NCBI GenBank assembly: GCA_002708145.1
Contig: PAOV01000026.1
Location: forward strand, 4,467-12,744
Length of the DNA stretch: 8,278 nucleotides
Direction: 5' to 3'
Source: Chloroflexota bacterium
GTDB lineage: Bacteria; Chloroflexota; Dehalococcoidia; Lucifugimonadales; Lucifugimonadaceae
The position numbers and the translations under genes were made by a program. Numbering within the stretch: the first letter of the stretch is position 1; each line of letters begins with the position of its first letter. Below are positions 1 to 6,912 of the stretch, piece after piece. A model generated the notes under the pieces. That model was given only the letters and a program-made list of their open reading frames with translations. It was not told where the DNA came from and searched no databases.

Positions 1-693
1 GTTCCTATTGATCAATGGGAAATTATGAGAGAAACTCCATGGGGTCTTATTTCATATATAGATTATAGAGAAAAAATGGAATTTAGTTTTGATGACTATG
101 AAAGAATAATCGAATACGCAAATCAAAAAAATATCACCTGGTTTGCTTCTTGCTGGGATGAATCTTCTGTTGATTTTATGGAAGAACTGGACATACCATG
201 TTATAAAATAGCTTCAGCTTCAGTTACTAATCTTGATCTTCTCAAAAAAATTTCAAAAACAAAAAGACCTGTAATGATGTCAACAGGAATGTCAACCATG
301 AAGGAAATACAAGCTGCTGTAGATATTTTAGATTGTGATAATTTCTTAATAGCCCATTCAACTAGCAGTTATCCAGCAAATTATAATGAACTTAACCTTA
401 GAATGATAAATACATTAGACCGCACTTATGATTGTCCTATTGGTTATTCAGGGCATGAAATAGGATTGTCAACAACGATATCCACAATCCCTTTAGGAGT
501 ATCATTTATTGAGAGACACATAACACTTAATAGAGCAATGTGGGGTACAGACCAGTCAGCATCTATAGAACCTCAAGGCATGATAAGACTTGCTAGAGAT
601 ATAAGAATAGTAGAATCCGCACTAGGAGATGGAATAAAAAAAGTTTACGATAGTGAAAAACCTATAATAGCCAAACTTCGAGGCAATTCTTAG
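1..693 (+). CDS. neuB: N-acetylneuraminate synthase family protein (NeuB-type), 5' end missing, no C-terminal SAF domain
   Basis: The frame is open from base 1, and residues VPIDQW before the first ATG (base 25) fit the family, so the true start lies upstream. Family enzymes condense phosphoenolpyruvate with ManNAc or a related amino sugar to make sialic, legionaminic or pseudaminic acid in the cytoplasm. Counting codons from base 1, the visible marks are METPWG-like MRETPWG near 9, FASCWDE near 47, the barrel lysine K69 in YKIASAS, STGMST near 95, and the two probable metal histidines H152 (GYSGH) and H173 (ERH). These are 21 residues apart, as I recall for the meningococcal enzyme. The protein stops at AKLRGNS, where longer members continue into an antifreeze-like SAF domain of about 60 residues. 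The next 139 bases are too short for that domain and full of stops, so this looks like a naturally short member, not a frameshift. GC is 232 of 693 bases, higher than downstream genes. The family is secure; which nonulosonic acid is made is not. Confidence 0.88.
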   Translation, partial: VPIDQWEIMRETPWGLISYIDYREKMEFSFDDYERIIEYANQKNITWFASCWDESSVDFMEELDIPCYKIASASVTNLDLLKKISKTKRPVMMSTGMSTMKEIQAAVDILDCDNFLIAHSTSSYPANYNELNLRMINTLDRTYDCPIGYSGHEIGLSTTISTIPLGVSFIERHITLNRAMWGTDQSASIEPQGMIRLARDIRIVESALGDGIKKVYDSEKPIIAKLRGNS

Positions 694-724
694 TAAAAAA
701 ATAATGATTTTTAATTTTTTTTTT
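694..724 (+). terminator. Possible intrinsic terminator after the neuB-type gene
   Basis: Directly after the TAG stop, bases 697-702 (AAAAAT) can pair perfectly with 707-712 (ATTTTT) around a four-base AATG loop. Two A residues and a run of ten T residues (715-724) follow. The stem has only A-T pairs, so it would be weak, and such patterns also arise by chance in AT-rich DNA. Its place right behind a stop codon, at the largest gap in the window, favours a real transcription end. Confidence 0.35.
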
Positions 725-784
725 GCGCCTTTTATTTTTACAGCTCGTAATTCAATTAATCAAATTAAGGCATATCATTTAACG

Positions 785-801
785 ATAATTATGAGAATTA
801 T
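785..801. promoter_or_regulatory. Short inverted repeat upstream of the glycosyltransferase operon
   Basis: ATAATT (785-790) and AATTAT (796-801) form a perfect 6-base inverted repeat with a 5-base spacer (ATGAG), 31 bases before the ATG at 833. It lies where a promoter for the downstream operon would be expected, and GATAAT (784-789) could serve as a -10 element. No convincing -35 hexamer is found 16-18 bases upstream. The match to a Fur-type operator is partial only. A regulator site or promoter is possible but unproven; chance is a serious alternative in this base composition. Confidence 0.2.
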
Positions 802-832
802 GACTAAGTAATTAAAAATCTAAATTCATAAT

Positions 833-2083
833 ATGTCCAAAAGCAAAAATAGAAACAAAAAACTCAATATAGCAATTGCAATTTCTTCTTTTTTCCCAAG
901 TATTGGAGGAGCTCAAGTAACAGCTCATAATTTAGCATCTTACTTAGAAGAAAATAAACATCAAGTTATAATGATTATTTCATGGAAAAATTGGAGGAAA
1001 ATAAAAAATAAAAAATTTCCTTATAAAATTATTCCCATGTTACCTGGCCATCAAAGTTTATTTGGGAAAAAGTATTTTGGAAAAATATATAATTTTATAA
1101 TGAATAAATATTTATATTTTTTACAGAAAAAATATAAATTTGACGTTTGGCAATCATTTGGAACTTACCCTATGGGAATTTCACTAAGTAAATTCTTGCA
1201 TACAAAAAATATCATCCATATAATGCGAACAGTAGGATATGATATTCAAAAAAACAAGGATGTAGAGTATGGGTATAGATTTGATATAAAAAAAGAAAAA
1301 TTAATTACTCAATGGGCTCACAAATGTACCAAAGCTATCGCTCTTAGTGAATCAGTTATTCAAGATCTCTTAGATATAGGAGTTAAAAGAGATCAAATAG
1401 AAATAATCCCATGTGGAGTAGATTTAATTAGATTTAATTCATTTAATCCAGATACTAATATTATCAGAGAAAAATATAATTTACCGAAAAATAAATTTTT
1501 ATATATTTGTGTCGGAAGAAATCATCCAAAAAAAGGTTTCAGTTATCTCGTAGATGCTTTTAATAATCTTAAAATAAATAACTTATTAGACGACAAACAC
1601 CTGTTAATAATTGGCGATAATGTAAAAAATCTTAAAATGAAAATTAATAAACTAAAACTTTCAAATCACATAACACTAATTGACGAACTTGGCATAGATG
1701 ATAATGATGATTTCAATGTTCCCAGTAAGTCATTGATAGAATTATATAAAAGTTCAGATGCCTGTGTATTTCCTTCATTAATAGAGACCTTTGCAATGAT
1801 AAACATAGAAGCTATGGCTTCACATATTCCAGTAATTTCAACGGATGCTCCTGGATGTAGAGAAAGTATTGTGGAAAATTTTGATGGTTTGTTATCAAAA
1901 CCTGCTGATCCTGAAGACTTATCAAATAAATTAATACAAATATGTTCTTCAAGTAAATTAAGAACTAAATTAATTGATAACGGTATTATTAGCGTCTCGA
2001 ATAAGTATGATTGGAAAGTTATTGGAAAGCAATTTGAAGATCTTTACCAAAGAGAAATATCAAAAAAGGAGCTTAATTTTTGA
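833..2083 (+). CDS. GT4-family glycosyltransferase
   Basis: This is a predicted retaining, GT-B-fold glycosyltransferase that moves a sugar from a nucleotide-sugar donor to a glycan or lipid-linked acceptor at the cytoplasmic membrane face. A basic tail (residues 1-10) precedes the first strand of the N-terminal Rossmann domain, with the glycine-rich GGAQ loop at 25-28. The linker has IPCGVD at 192-197, the donor-side motif VGRNHPKKGF at 227-236 (R229, K234), and the E-x7-E signature at E318/E326 within FPSLIETF, followed by APGCRE. The length, 416 residues, is usual for GT4. The ATG has no clear Shine-Dalgarno sequence, but no other in-frame start fits before the GGAQ loop. No signal peptide or membrane helix is seen. 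It opens a compact gene run after a 139-base gap, and its TGA stop overlaps the next start. Donor and acceptor cannot be told from the sequence. Confidence 0.92.
   Translation: MSKSKNRNKKLNIAIAISSFFPSIGGAQVTAHNLASYLEENKHQVIMIISWKNWRKIKNKKFPYKIIPMLPGHQSLFGKKYFGKIYNFIMNKYLYFLQKKYKFDVWQSFGTYPMGISLSKFLHTKNIIHIMRTVGYDIQKNKDVEYGYRFDIKKEKLITQWAHKCTKAIALSESVIQDLLDIGVKRDQIEIIPCGVDLIRFNSFNPDTNIIREKYNLPKNKFLYICVGRNHPKKGFSYLVDAFNNLKINNLLDDKHLLIIGDNVKNLKMKINKLKLSNHITLIDELGIDDNDDFNVPSKSLIELYKSSDACVFPSLIETFAMINIEAMASHIPVISTDAPGCRESIVENFDGLLSKPADPEDLSNKLIQICSSSKLRTKLIDNGIISVSNKYDWKVIGKQFEDLYQREISKKELNF
2066..2082 (+). promoter_or_regulatory. Ribosome-binding site that decides a TTG start (methyltransferase gene)
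   Basis: AAGGAG at 2066-2071 is a near-perfect Shine-Dalgarno sequence, eight bases before TTG (2080-2082). It lies inside the end of the upstream gene, whose TGA stop (2081-2083) overlaps the TTG. The next in-frame ATG is at residue 26, so this site settles the start and suggests translational coupling. Confidence 0.75.
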
Positions 2084-2766
2084 GTCAAGTTGAAAAAAGT
2101 ATAATTGAGGAAAGGTTATCAACTATAAATCAAGACAGATTTAGTAGTTTATTAATGCAAATTGAATCAGTGATTAATTTAAATAAAAATATAAATAATA
2201 TACTGGAAATAGGTCCTGGAAATCAATTTTTCTATAATATTATTAAAACACTAGGATACGACATTAAAACAAATGATGTAAGAAAAAGAACAAATCCAGA
2301 TTATTATGGAGATATCAGAAAAATTAATATTGGAGAAAAATTTGATTTAATAGTTGCTTTTGAGGTTTTGCAACACCTACCTTTTGAAGATTTGTCTCAA
2401 ACATTAATTAAAATAAAAAAAATGACTAATCATTACATATTACTATCTCTGCCCTACCAGATCCATTCTTTTAGTTTCAACATTAAGTTACCAAATATTT
2501 TATTCCCAAGAAAATTAAAATTAGGTTTTTTTAGAAAAAAATTTAGTTTAAATCTTTTTTGGGAAAAACCTAGAAAAAAGGACACTCCATATGAATTATT
2601 ATCTCAAAGAGAAGATTTCTGGAACCCTCACTATTGGGAAATTGGTAGAAAAAGTTTTCCTAAATCAAAAGTAATAAATGAAATAAGATCTTCGGGGTTA
2701 AATATTGTATGGTCAAAGCACAACCCAAGCTTCCCAATGCATTATTTTATCCTTCTAAGTATTTAA
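2080..2766 (+). CDS. Class I SAM-dependent methyltransferase
   Basis: This is a predicted cytoplasmic methyltransferase of the Rossmann-fold class I type, using S-adenosylmethionine. Motif I is ILEIGPGNQ at residues 41-49 (E43, G45, G47). Acidic D66 in NDV ends the second strand and probably binds the ribose, and GDI (77-79) supplies D78 near the adenine. FDLIVAFEVLQHL (88-100) is the typical motif IV region. A C-terminal HYWEIG at 184-189 is a pattern I associate with methyltransferases of this general type in glycan loci. The length, 228 residues, is normal and no membrane segment is seen. The start is TTG, backed by AAGGAG eight bases upstream and a 4-base overlap with the glycosyltransferase before it. 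Sitting between two glycosyltransferases, it probably methylates a sugar of the glycan or caps its end. The substrate is not readable, and a small-molecule substrate remains possible. Confidence 0.85.
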   Translation: MSQVEKSIIEERLSTINQDRFSSLLMQIESVINLNKNINNILEIGPGNQFFYNIIKTLGYDIKTNDVRKRTNPDYYGDIRKINIGEKFDLIVAFEVLQHLPFEDLSQTLIKIKKMTNHYILLSLPYQIHSFSFNIKLPNILFPRKLKLGFFRKKFSLNLFWEKPRKKDTPYELLSQREDFWNPHYWEIGRKSFPKSKVINEIRSSGLNIVWSKHNPSFPMHYFILLSI

Positions 2767-2783
2767 AAAGAGAGTAATTTTTG
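2767..2783 (+). promoter_or_regulatory. Ribosome-binding site for a second TTG start
   Basis: A purine-rich stretch, AAAGAGAG (2767-2774), lies six bases before TTG (2781-2783) in the 14-base gap after the methyltransferase stop. The ten bases TAATTTTTGA around this start are identical to those around the previous TTG start (2074-2083 and 2775-2784). The next in-frame Met is well inside the first conserved block of the protein, which supports TTG as the real start. Confidence 0.65.
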
Positions 2784-4025
2784 AAAGTACTAATTGTCTC
2801 AAGTAAATATCTACCTGAATATTCAGGTTCAGGCTTAAGGGCTCATAATACTTATATGAGATTAAGTAAAAAATTTGATGTTAATTTTCAAGTAATAACA
2901 AGTAGTACAGGAAATTATAAATCGAAAACTTATGAAATTAATGGAATTCAAATACAAAGAATAATCTCTAGGAAGATAAGAATAATAAACAAAATTTTTG
3001 GTAAGAGTATATTCAAGAGATTACTTAATGCATTAGTGATTATATTTGAGTACAGAAACGTAAAAAAAGAAATTAAAAACAAGAAATTTGATTTAATTCA
3101 CACTTTTGGTATTTCACCAGCGACAATTGCTGCAATAAATTTCAGTAGAAATAATAAAATCCCTTTGATTATGGAAATCGTAAATCCAGTAAAAACCCCG
3201 TATCAATTTTTACCACTTCAAAAATATATAAGTAAATATGACTTAAGTAAAAGCTGCATAATTGTAGCAATAAGCAAAAGTATAGGAATAATGTGTAATA
3301 ATTATAATCTAAAAGACAATGTATGGATCAGACCAAATCCAATAGATGAAAAAAGATTTAATGTTCCTACATTAGATTCAAAATATAAATCAAGGAGAAA
3401 ATTATCTGACTTTAATTCAGAAGATATCGTATTAGTTTATGTAGCAAAATATCTTAAGAGAAAAAATCATACTTTTCTTTTGGATGTTATGAGTAAATTA
3501 CCTGAAAAATACAAGCTTATACTTGCAGGGCCATTGTTAGAAAAAAATGATCTAGTTAATGGTTATAAAATTGATAATTTTTATAAATTAGAACAAAAAG
3601 CAAAAGATCTTAGAATTGAAAAAAGGGTAAAAATTTCTCATGGATTTGTTGATATGAAAGATTATCTTATTAGTGCTGATATTTCATGTTTTCCTTCGTA
3701 TAACGAAGCAATGGGTACGCCCCTTCTAGAAAGTATTGCCTGCGGCGTTCCAGTAATAGCGAATAAGGATGAAAAAAGTTTCCAAGAATGGATAAATAAT
3801 CATGAAAATGGTTATCTAGAAATATTAGACTCTGAAAAATGGTCTACAAGAATACAAGAATTATCTAATAAAATAACAAAAGAAAAACAAGTTAACATGT
3901 CAAAAAAAATTAAAAAAATATCATCTTCAGGTAAGATTGACTTAGATTACTATAAGATTATAAAAAAACTACATAACTCAAAAAATGAAAAACCCAATAT
4001 TATGGAAATACTAACTGATGATTAG
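2781..4025 (+). CDS. GT4-family glycosyltransferase
   Basis: This is the second predicted retaining GT-B glycosyltransferase of the run, 414 residues, acting in the cytoplasm on an unknown acceptor. From the TTG start the protein opens MKVLIVSSKYLPEYSGSG, a classic GT4 first strand and glycine loop. RPNPID near 190 is the linker motif. AKYLKRKNH at 222-230 takes the place of the usual GR-x-x-x-KG donor motif, with K223 where arginine is common and K228 conserved. The E-x7-E signature is E309/E317, in FPSYNEAMGTPLLE, followed by ACGVPVIA. The C-terminal 40 residues are rich in lysine and serine and look variable. The stop overlaps the ABC exporter start by eight bases, which suggests coupled translation. 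The family call is firm; linkage and sugar are unknown. Confidence 0.92.
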   Translation: MKVLIVSSKYLPEYSGSGLRAHNTYMRLSKKFDVNFQVITSSTGNYKSKTYEINGIQIQRIISRKIRIINKIFGKSIFKRLLNALVIIFEYRNVKKEIKNKKFDLIHTFGISPATIAAINFSRNNKIPLIMEIVNPVKTPYQFLPLQKYISKYDLSKSCIIVAISKSIGIMCNNYNLKDNVWIRPNPIDEKRFNVPTLDSKYKSRRKLSDFNSEDIVLVYVAKYLKRKNHTFLLDVMSKLPEKYKLILAGPLLEKNDLVNGYKIDNFYKLEQKAKDLRIEKRVKISHGFVDMKDYLISADISCFPSYNEAMGTPLLESIACGVPVIANKDEKSFQEWINNHENGYLEILDSEKWSTRIQELSNKITKEKQVNMSKKIKKISSSGKIDLDYYKIIKKLHNSKNEKPNIMEILTDD

Positions 4026-5751
4026 ATATATAAAAAAATATTACGATTTCTTAGGAAGAAAAATTATTTTTTTACTTGTAATTATGCAAACTGCCGCACT
4101 GATTGAGGGCTTTGGAATAAGTTTAATTCTGCCAATTATACAAAATGAAGAATTAGAGAATAATAGATTACTTCAGACAATAAATTGGATGTTTGATTTT
4201 ATCAACTTAGATCAATCCCTAATAAATATGCTTATTGTACTAATTTTATTTTTTATTTTAAGAGCCGTAATACTAATATTTCAATCATGGTTTCAAGCAG
4301 AAATCATTGCAAGCAATTTAATAAATATGAGAAAAAATTTAATAGATACATTAATACGATGTGATTATAAATTTATAAATACACAGAACAGAGGAACCTT
4401 AAGTAATGTATTAAATAATGAAATTGAGAGAGTTAATTTTGCCTTAGATCAACTTTTAGCATTTATAGTATCTCTAGCTACAGCATTAGTATATTTAGTG
4501 ATAGCATTTGTTATATCCCCAGTAGTAACTTTTTTTCTAGTATTACTTGCAATTCCTATTGGAATCATAATGATAAAACTCAATAGTATTACAAAAAAAT
4601 CATCTCAAGAGTTAACAAGTGGATCGAATAAGCAGCAAAATTTTATTTTAGAAATAATAGAAAATATCAAATATCTTAAGTCAACTGGTCAGTATCTACC
4701 AATATCAAAGAAAATTACAGCTGAAATAAAAAATGTAGGTAAAGCATTTAGGAAATTGAAATTTGTGCAAAGTATTTCAACTTTTTTGTTTGAACCTTTA
4801 ATTGTAATTATAATGGCATCTTTAATTTATTTTTTTACTGAAATGCGTAAATCAAATACTATTGAAATATTATTTCTTTTGTTTATTTTTAGACAAGCTG
4901 CCATTAATATCGTAGCAACTCAATCACCATATAGAAAATTCATATCTTCAGTTGGTAGTATGGAAATATACTTCAATCTACAAGATAAGCTTGATAAGAA
5001 TTTAGAAAATCTAAATCTTGATGGAAAAAAACCAAATCTTAACTCAATCCTAAAACTTAGAAATGTTAGCTATAAGTATAATAATCAAATAGCAATAGAT
5101 AATATCTCTATAGAAATTAAACCAAAAACTACTATAGCATTTGTTGGCCAATCAGGTTCGGGAAAATCTACTACTGCCAACATACTTTCCTCTTTATTAA
5201 AACCATATAAAGGAGATTTTCTTATAGGTGATACATCAATAAATGAAATAAATCTAAGTAACTATAGAGAAAAAATAGGATATGTCACCCAAGAAACTGT
5301 TGTTTTTAATGCTAGTGTTCAAGAAAATATTTCTCTCTGGAGTAAAACTTTAAATTTTAAAAAATTAGACAACATAATTGAGCAAACAGGATTGATTCAA
5401 TTATTTGAAAAAAACAAAAATATTAATGATTCAGGAAATAATTTATCCGGTGGAGAAAGACAAAGAATATCCTTAGCGAGAGAATTATACAGAGATTCAG
5501 AAATTCTAATATTAGATGAAGCAACAAGCTCAGTAGATAGTATTTTAGAGTCACAAATAGAAAAAATTATTTCTAGTCAAAAAAATTTAAAAACAATAAT
5601 TTTAATTGCACACAGACTTTCAACCATAAAATCTGCAGATATCATATATGTTTTTGATAAGGGGAAAATAGTTGAATCAGGTAATTTTAAAGAGCTAATT
5701 AAGAATAATGGTATATTTACAGATTTAGCTAAAAAGCAAAATTTTAATTAG
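4018..5751 (+). CDS. ABC exporter half-transporter, membrane domain fused to ATPase (MsbA/PglK-like)
   Basis: This inner-membrane ATP-driven exporter or flippase of the type IV (ABCB-like) class is expected to work as a homodimer. The N-terminal membrane domain has six hydrophobic segments at about 16-41, 68-90, 145-166, 168-187, 253-274 and 282-300. The ATPase domain begins near 345 with A-loop Y354, Walker A GQSGSGKST at 377-385 (K383), Q-loop Q425, signature LSGGERQ at 476-482, Walker B ILILDE at 496-501 with catalytic E501, D-loop SSVD at 504-507, and switch histidine H532 in AHRLST. All ATPase motifs are intact, and 577 residues is normal for the family. The ATG overlaps the preceding gene by eight bases and has only a weak Shine-Dalgarno match. 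By analogy with PglK, which flips a lipid-linked oligosaccharide, and MsbA, which flips lipid A, and from its neighbours, it probably flips a lipid-linked glycan. A peptide or other lipid substrate cannot be excluded. Confidence 0.93.
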   Translation: MIRYIKKYYDFLGRKIIFLLVIMQTAALIEGFGISLILPIIQNEELENNRLLQTINWMFDFINLDQSLINMLIVLILFFILRAVILIFQSWFQAEIIASNLINMRKNLIDTLIRCDYKFINTQNRGTLSNVLNNEIERVNFALDQLLAFIVSLATALVYLVIAFVISPVVTFFLVLLAIPIGIIMIKLNSITKKSSQELTSGSNKQQNFILEIIENIKYLKSTGQYLPISKKITAEIKNVGKAFRKLKFVQSISTFLFEPLIVIIMASLIYFFTEMRKSNTIEILFLLFIFRQAAINIVATQSPYRKFISSVGSMEIYFNLQDKLDKNLENLNLDGKKPNLNSILKLRNVSYKYNNQIAIDNISIEIKPKTTIAFVGQSGSGKSTTANILSSLLKPYKGDFLIGDTSINEINLSNYREKIGYVTQETVVFNASVQENISLWSKTLNFKKLDNIIEQTGLIQLFEKNKNINDSGNNLSGGERQRISLARELYRDSEILILDEATSSVDSILESQIEKIISSQKNLKTIILIAHRLSTIKSADIIYVFDKGKIVESGNFKELIKNNGIFTDLAKKQNFN

Positions 5752-5755
5752 TCAT

Positions 5756-6883
5756 ATGAAAATTCTTTTTACAGTTAGATCTTTGAATATCGGTGGAACA
5801 GAGCGACAAATAATAAGCATGTCGAGTATGCTACTGAACTACGGTCATGAAGTTGAAATTGCTAGAATTTATCCAAACGGTGATCTAGAACAAAATACAG
5901 GTATAACTTTACATAATTTATCTAAAAATTTTATTCTTAGAGCTTTTGATATACGTAATCTATTTATCAATGGGAATTATGATGTAGTTTATAGCTTTCT
6001 ACCAAATATGAATTTACTTTCATCACTAGTTGCGAAAACAATAAATAAAAAAAAACTTCCTAAAATAATTTGGGGTATAAGATCTTCTTCTCTAAATCCG
6101 GATGATTATACAAAAAAAGTCAGATTCGTTTATAGACTTGAAAAATTATTTTCTAATTCCCCAGACATAATCATAACTAATTCTGATGCTGCACTCCAGG
6201 AGTATATTGAAAAAGGATTTCCAAGAAAAAAAATATTTTCTATTCCAAATATTATTAATCATAATTATTTTAAAAATGTTTCTTCTGAAAAAATGTCTGT
6301 GTATCAAGAGTTTGAAATTCCAAATAATATGAAACTAATAGGAGTTTTTGCACGTATTCATCCTATGAAAGATCACATGAATTTACTAAGAGCAATTTCA
6401 AAAATAAATGAAACTGAAAATATATATAAAAATAAAATATATCTCATTTGTGTTGGAGGAGTTGCTGCAAAAGAAGAAAAAAGCAATTATTACAAAAATT
6501 TGTTAGAATTTAGAAATTTGAATGTTAAGTGGATCGGCGAAAGAAAAGATATACCTAGACTAATGTCAGCATGTGATCTCACAGTATTACCATCTGATAG
6601 TGGGGAAGGTTTTCCTAACTCAATTGCTGAATCTATGAGCTGTGAAATACCAATAGTAGCAACAAATATTGGTGATTCAAAAAAAATAATAAAAAACTTT
6701 GGGAAAATTGTACCCATCAAAGATTCAGAATCTTTATCAAATTCTATATTAGAAATTTTAGAAATGAATAAAAATACCCTAAAAAAAATCTCATCTGAAG
6801 GCAGAACATCAATAATAAATAGGTTTTCAGAGAAAATAATTTATAAAAATCTAATGAACATATTAAATAAAAATACTAAATAA
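5756..6883 (+). CDS. GT4-family glycosyltransferase
   Basis: This is the third predicted GT-B glycosyltransferase, 375 residues. The N-terminal domain opens MKILFTVRSLNIGGTERQ, with the glycine loop GGTERQ at 13-18, close to the GGAERQ form common in capsule and O-antigen enzymes. IWGIRSSS near 105 and IPNIIN near 162 follow the family pattern. The donor motif is ARIHPMKDH at 199-207 (R200, K205), and the E-x7-E signature is E284/E292 in GEGFPNSIAE, followed by CEIPIVAT. No membrane helix is evident. It starts at ATG four bases after the ABC exporter stop, with no good Shine-Dalgarno sequence, so it probably relies on coupling to the upstream gene. A run of nine A residues at 6047-6055 lies in frame within the gene. 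Sugar and acceptor are unknown. The reverse-strand frame inside it (6490-6720) is not a gene. Confidence 0.92.
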   Translation: MKILFTVRSLNIGGTERQIISMSSMLLNYGHEVEIARIYPNGDLEQNTGITLHNLSKNFILRAFDIRNLFINGNYDVVYSFLPNMNLLSSLVAKTINKKKLPKIIWGIRSSSLNPDDYTKKVRFVYRLEKLFSNSPDIIITNSDAALQEYIEKGFPRKKIFSIPNIINHNYFKNVSSEKMSVYQEFEIPNNMKLIGVFARIHPMKDHMNLLRAISKINETENIYKNKIYLICVGGVAAKEEKSNYYKNLLEFRNLNVKWIGERKDIPRLMSACDLTVLPSDSGEGFPNSIAESMSCEIPIVATNIGDSKKIIKNFGKIVPIKDSESLSNSILEILEMNKNTLKKISSEGRTSIINRFSEKIIYKNLMNILNKNTK

Positions 6884-6912
6884 CTTATTTATTTATAAAA
6901 TTAACTTATATT

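Noticed and set aside
25..27. ATG at base 25 as the start of the neuB-type gene.
   Set aside because: The frame is open upstream to base 1, and the residues before this Met continue the conserved family block (VPIDQWEIMRETPWG). Starting here would remove a large part of the barrel.
784..798. Partial Fur-box-like match (GATAAT followed by AT-rich half).
   Set aside because: Only about 10 of 14 informative positions match, the second half-site is poor, and such matches are common in DNA this rich in A and T. The neighbouring genes give no iron context.
791..811. Six-codon mini-ORF (MRIMTK) between neuB and the first glycosyltransferase.
   Set aside because: There is no ribosome site, no regulatory amino acid run and no paired hairpins to suggest an attenuator; it is likely chance.
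6047..6055. Run of nine A residues within the third glycosyltransferase gene, considered as a phase-variation or slippage site.
   Set aside because: It encodes in-frame lysines, and runs of seven or eight A residues occur in several other genes here (for example 3902-3909), as expected for this composition. There is no sign of selection for a switch.
6490..6720. Reverse-strand open frame of 76 codons.
   Set aside because: It lies wholly inside the third glycosyltransferase gene, whose motifs are clear on the + strand. The reverse product has no recognisable domain and no ribosome site was evident.
6884..6912. Possible terminator between the third glycosyltransferase and the amidotransferase gene.
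   Set aside because: The 29 bases are plain AT-rich sequence with no T tract behind a stable stem, and the spacing fits a continuing operon.
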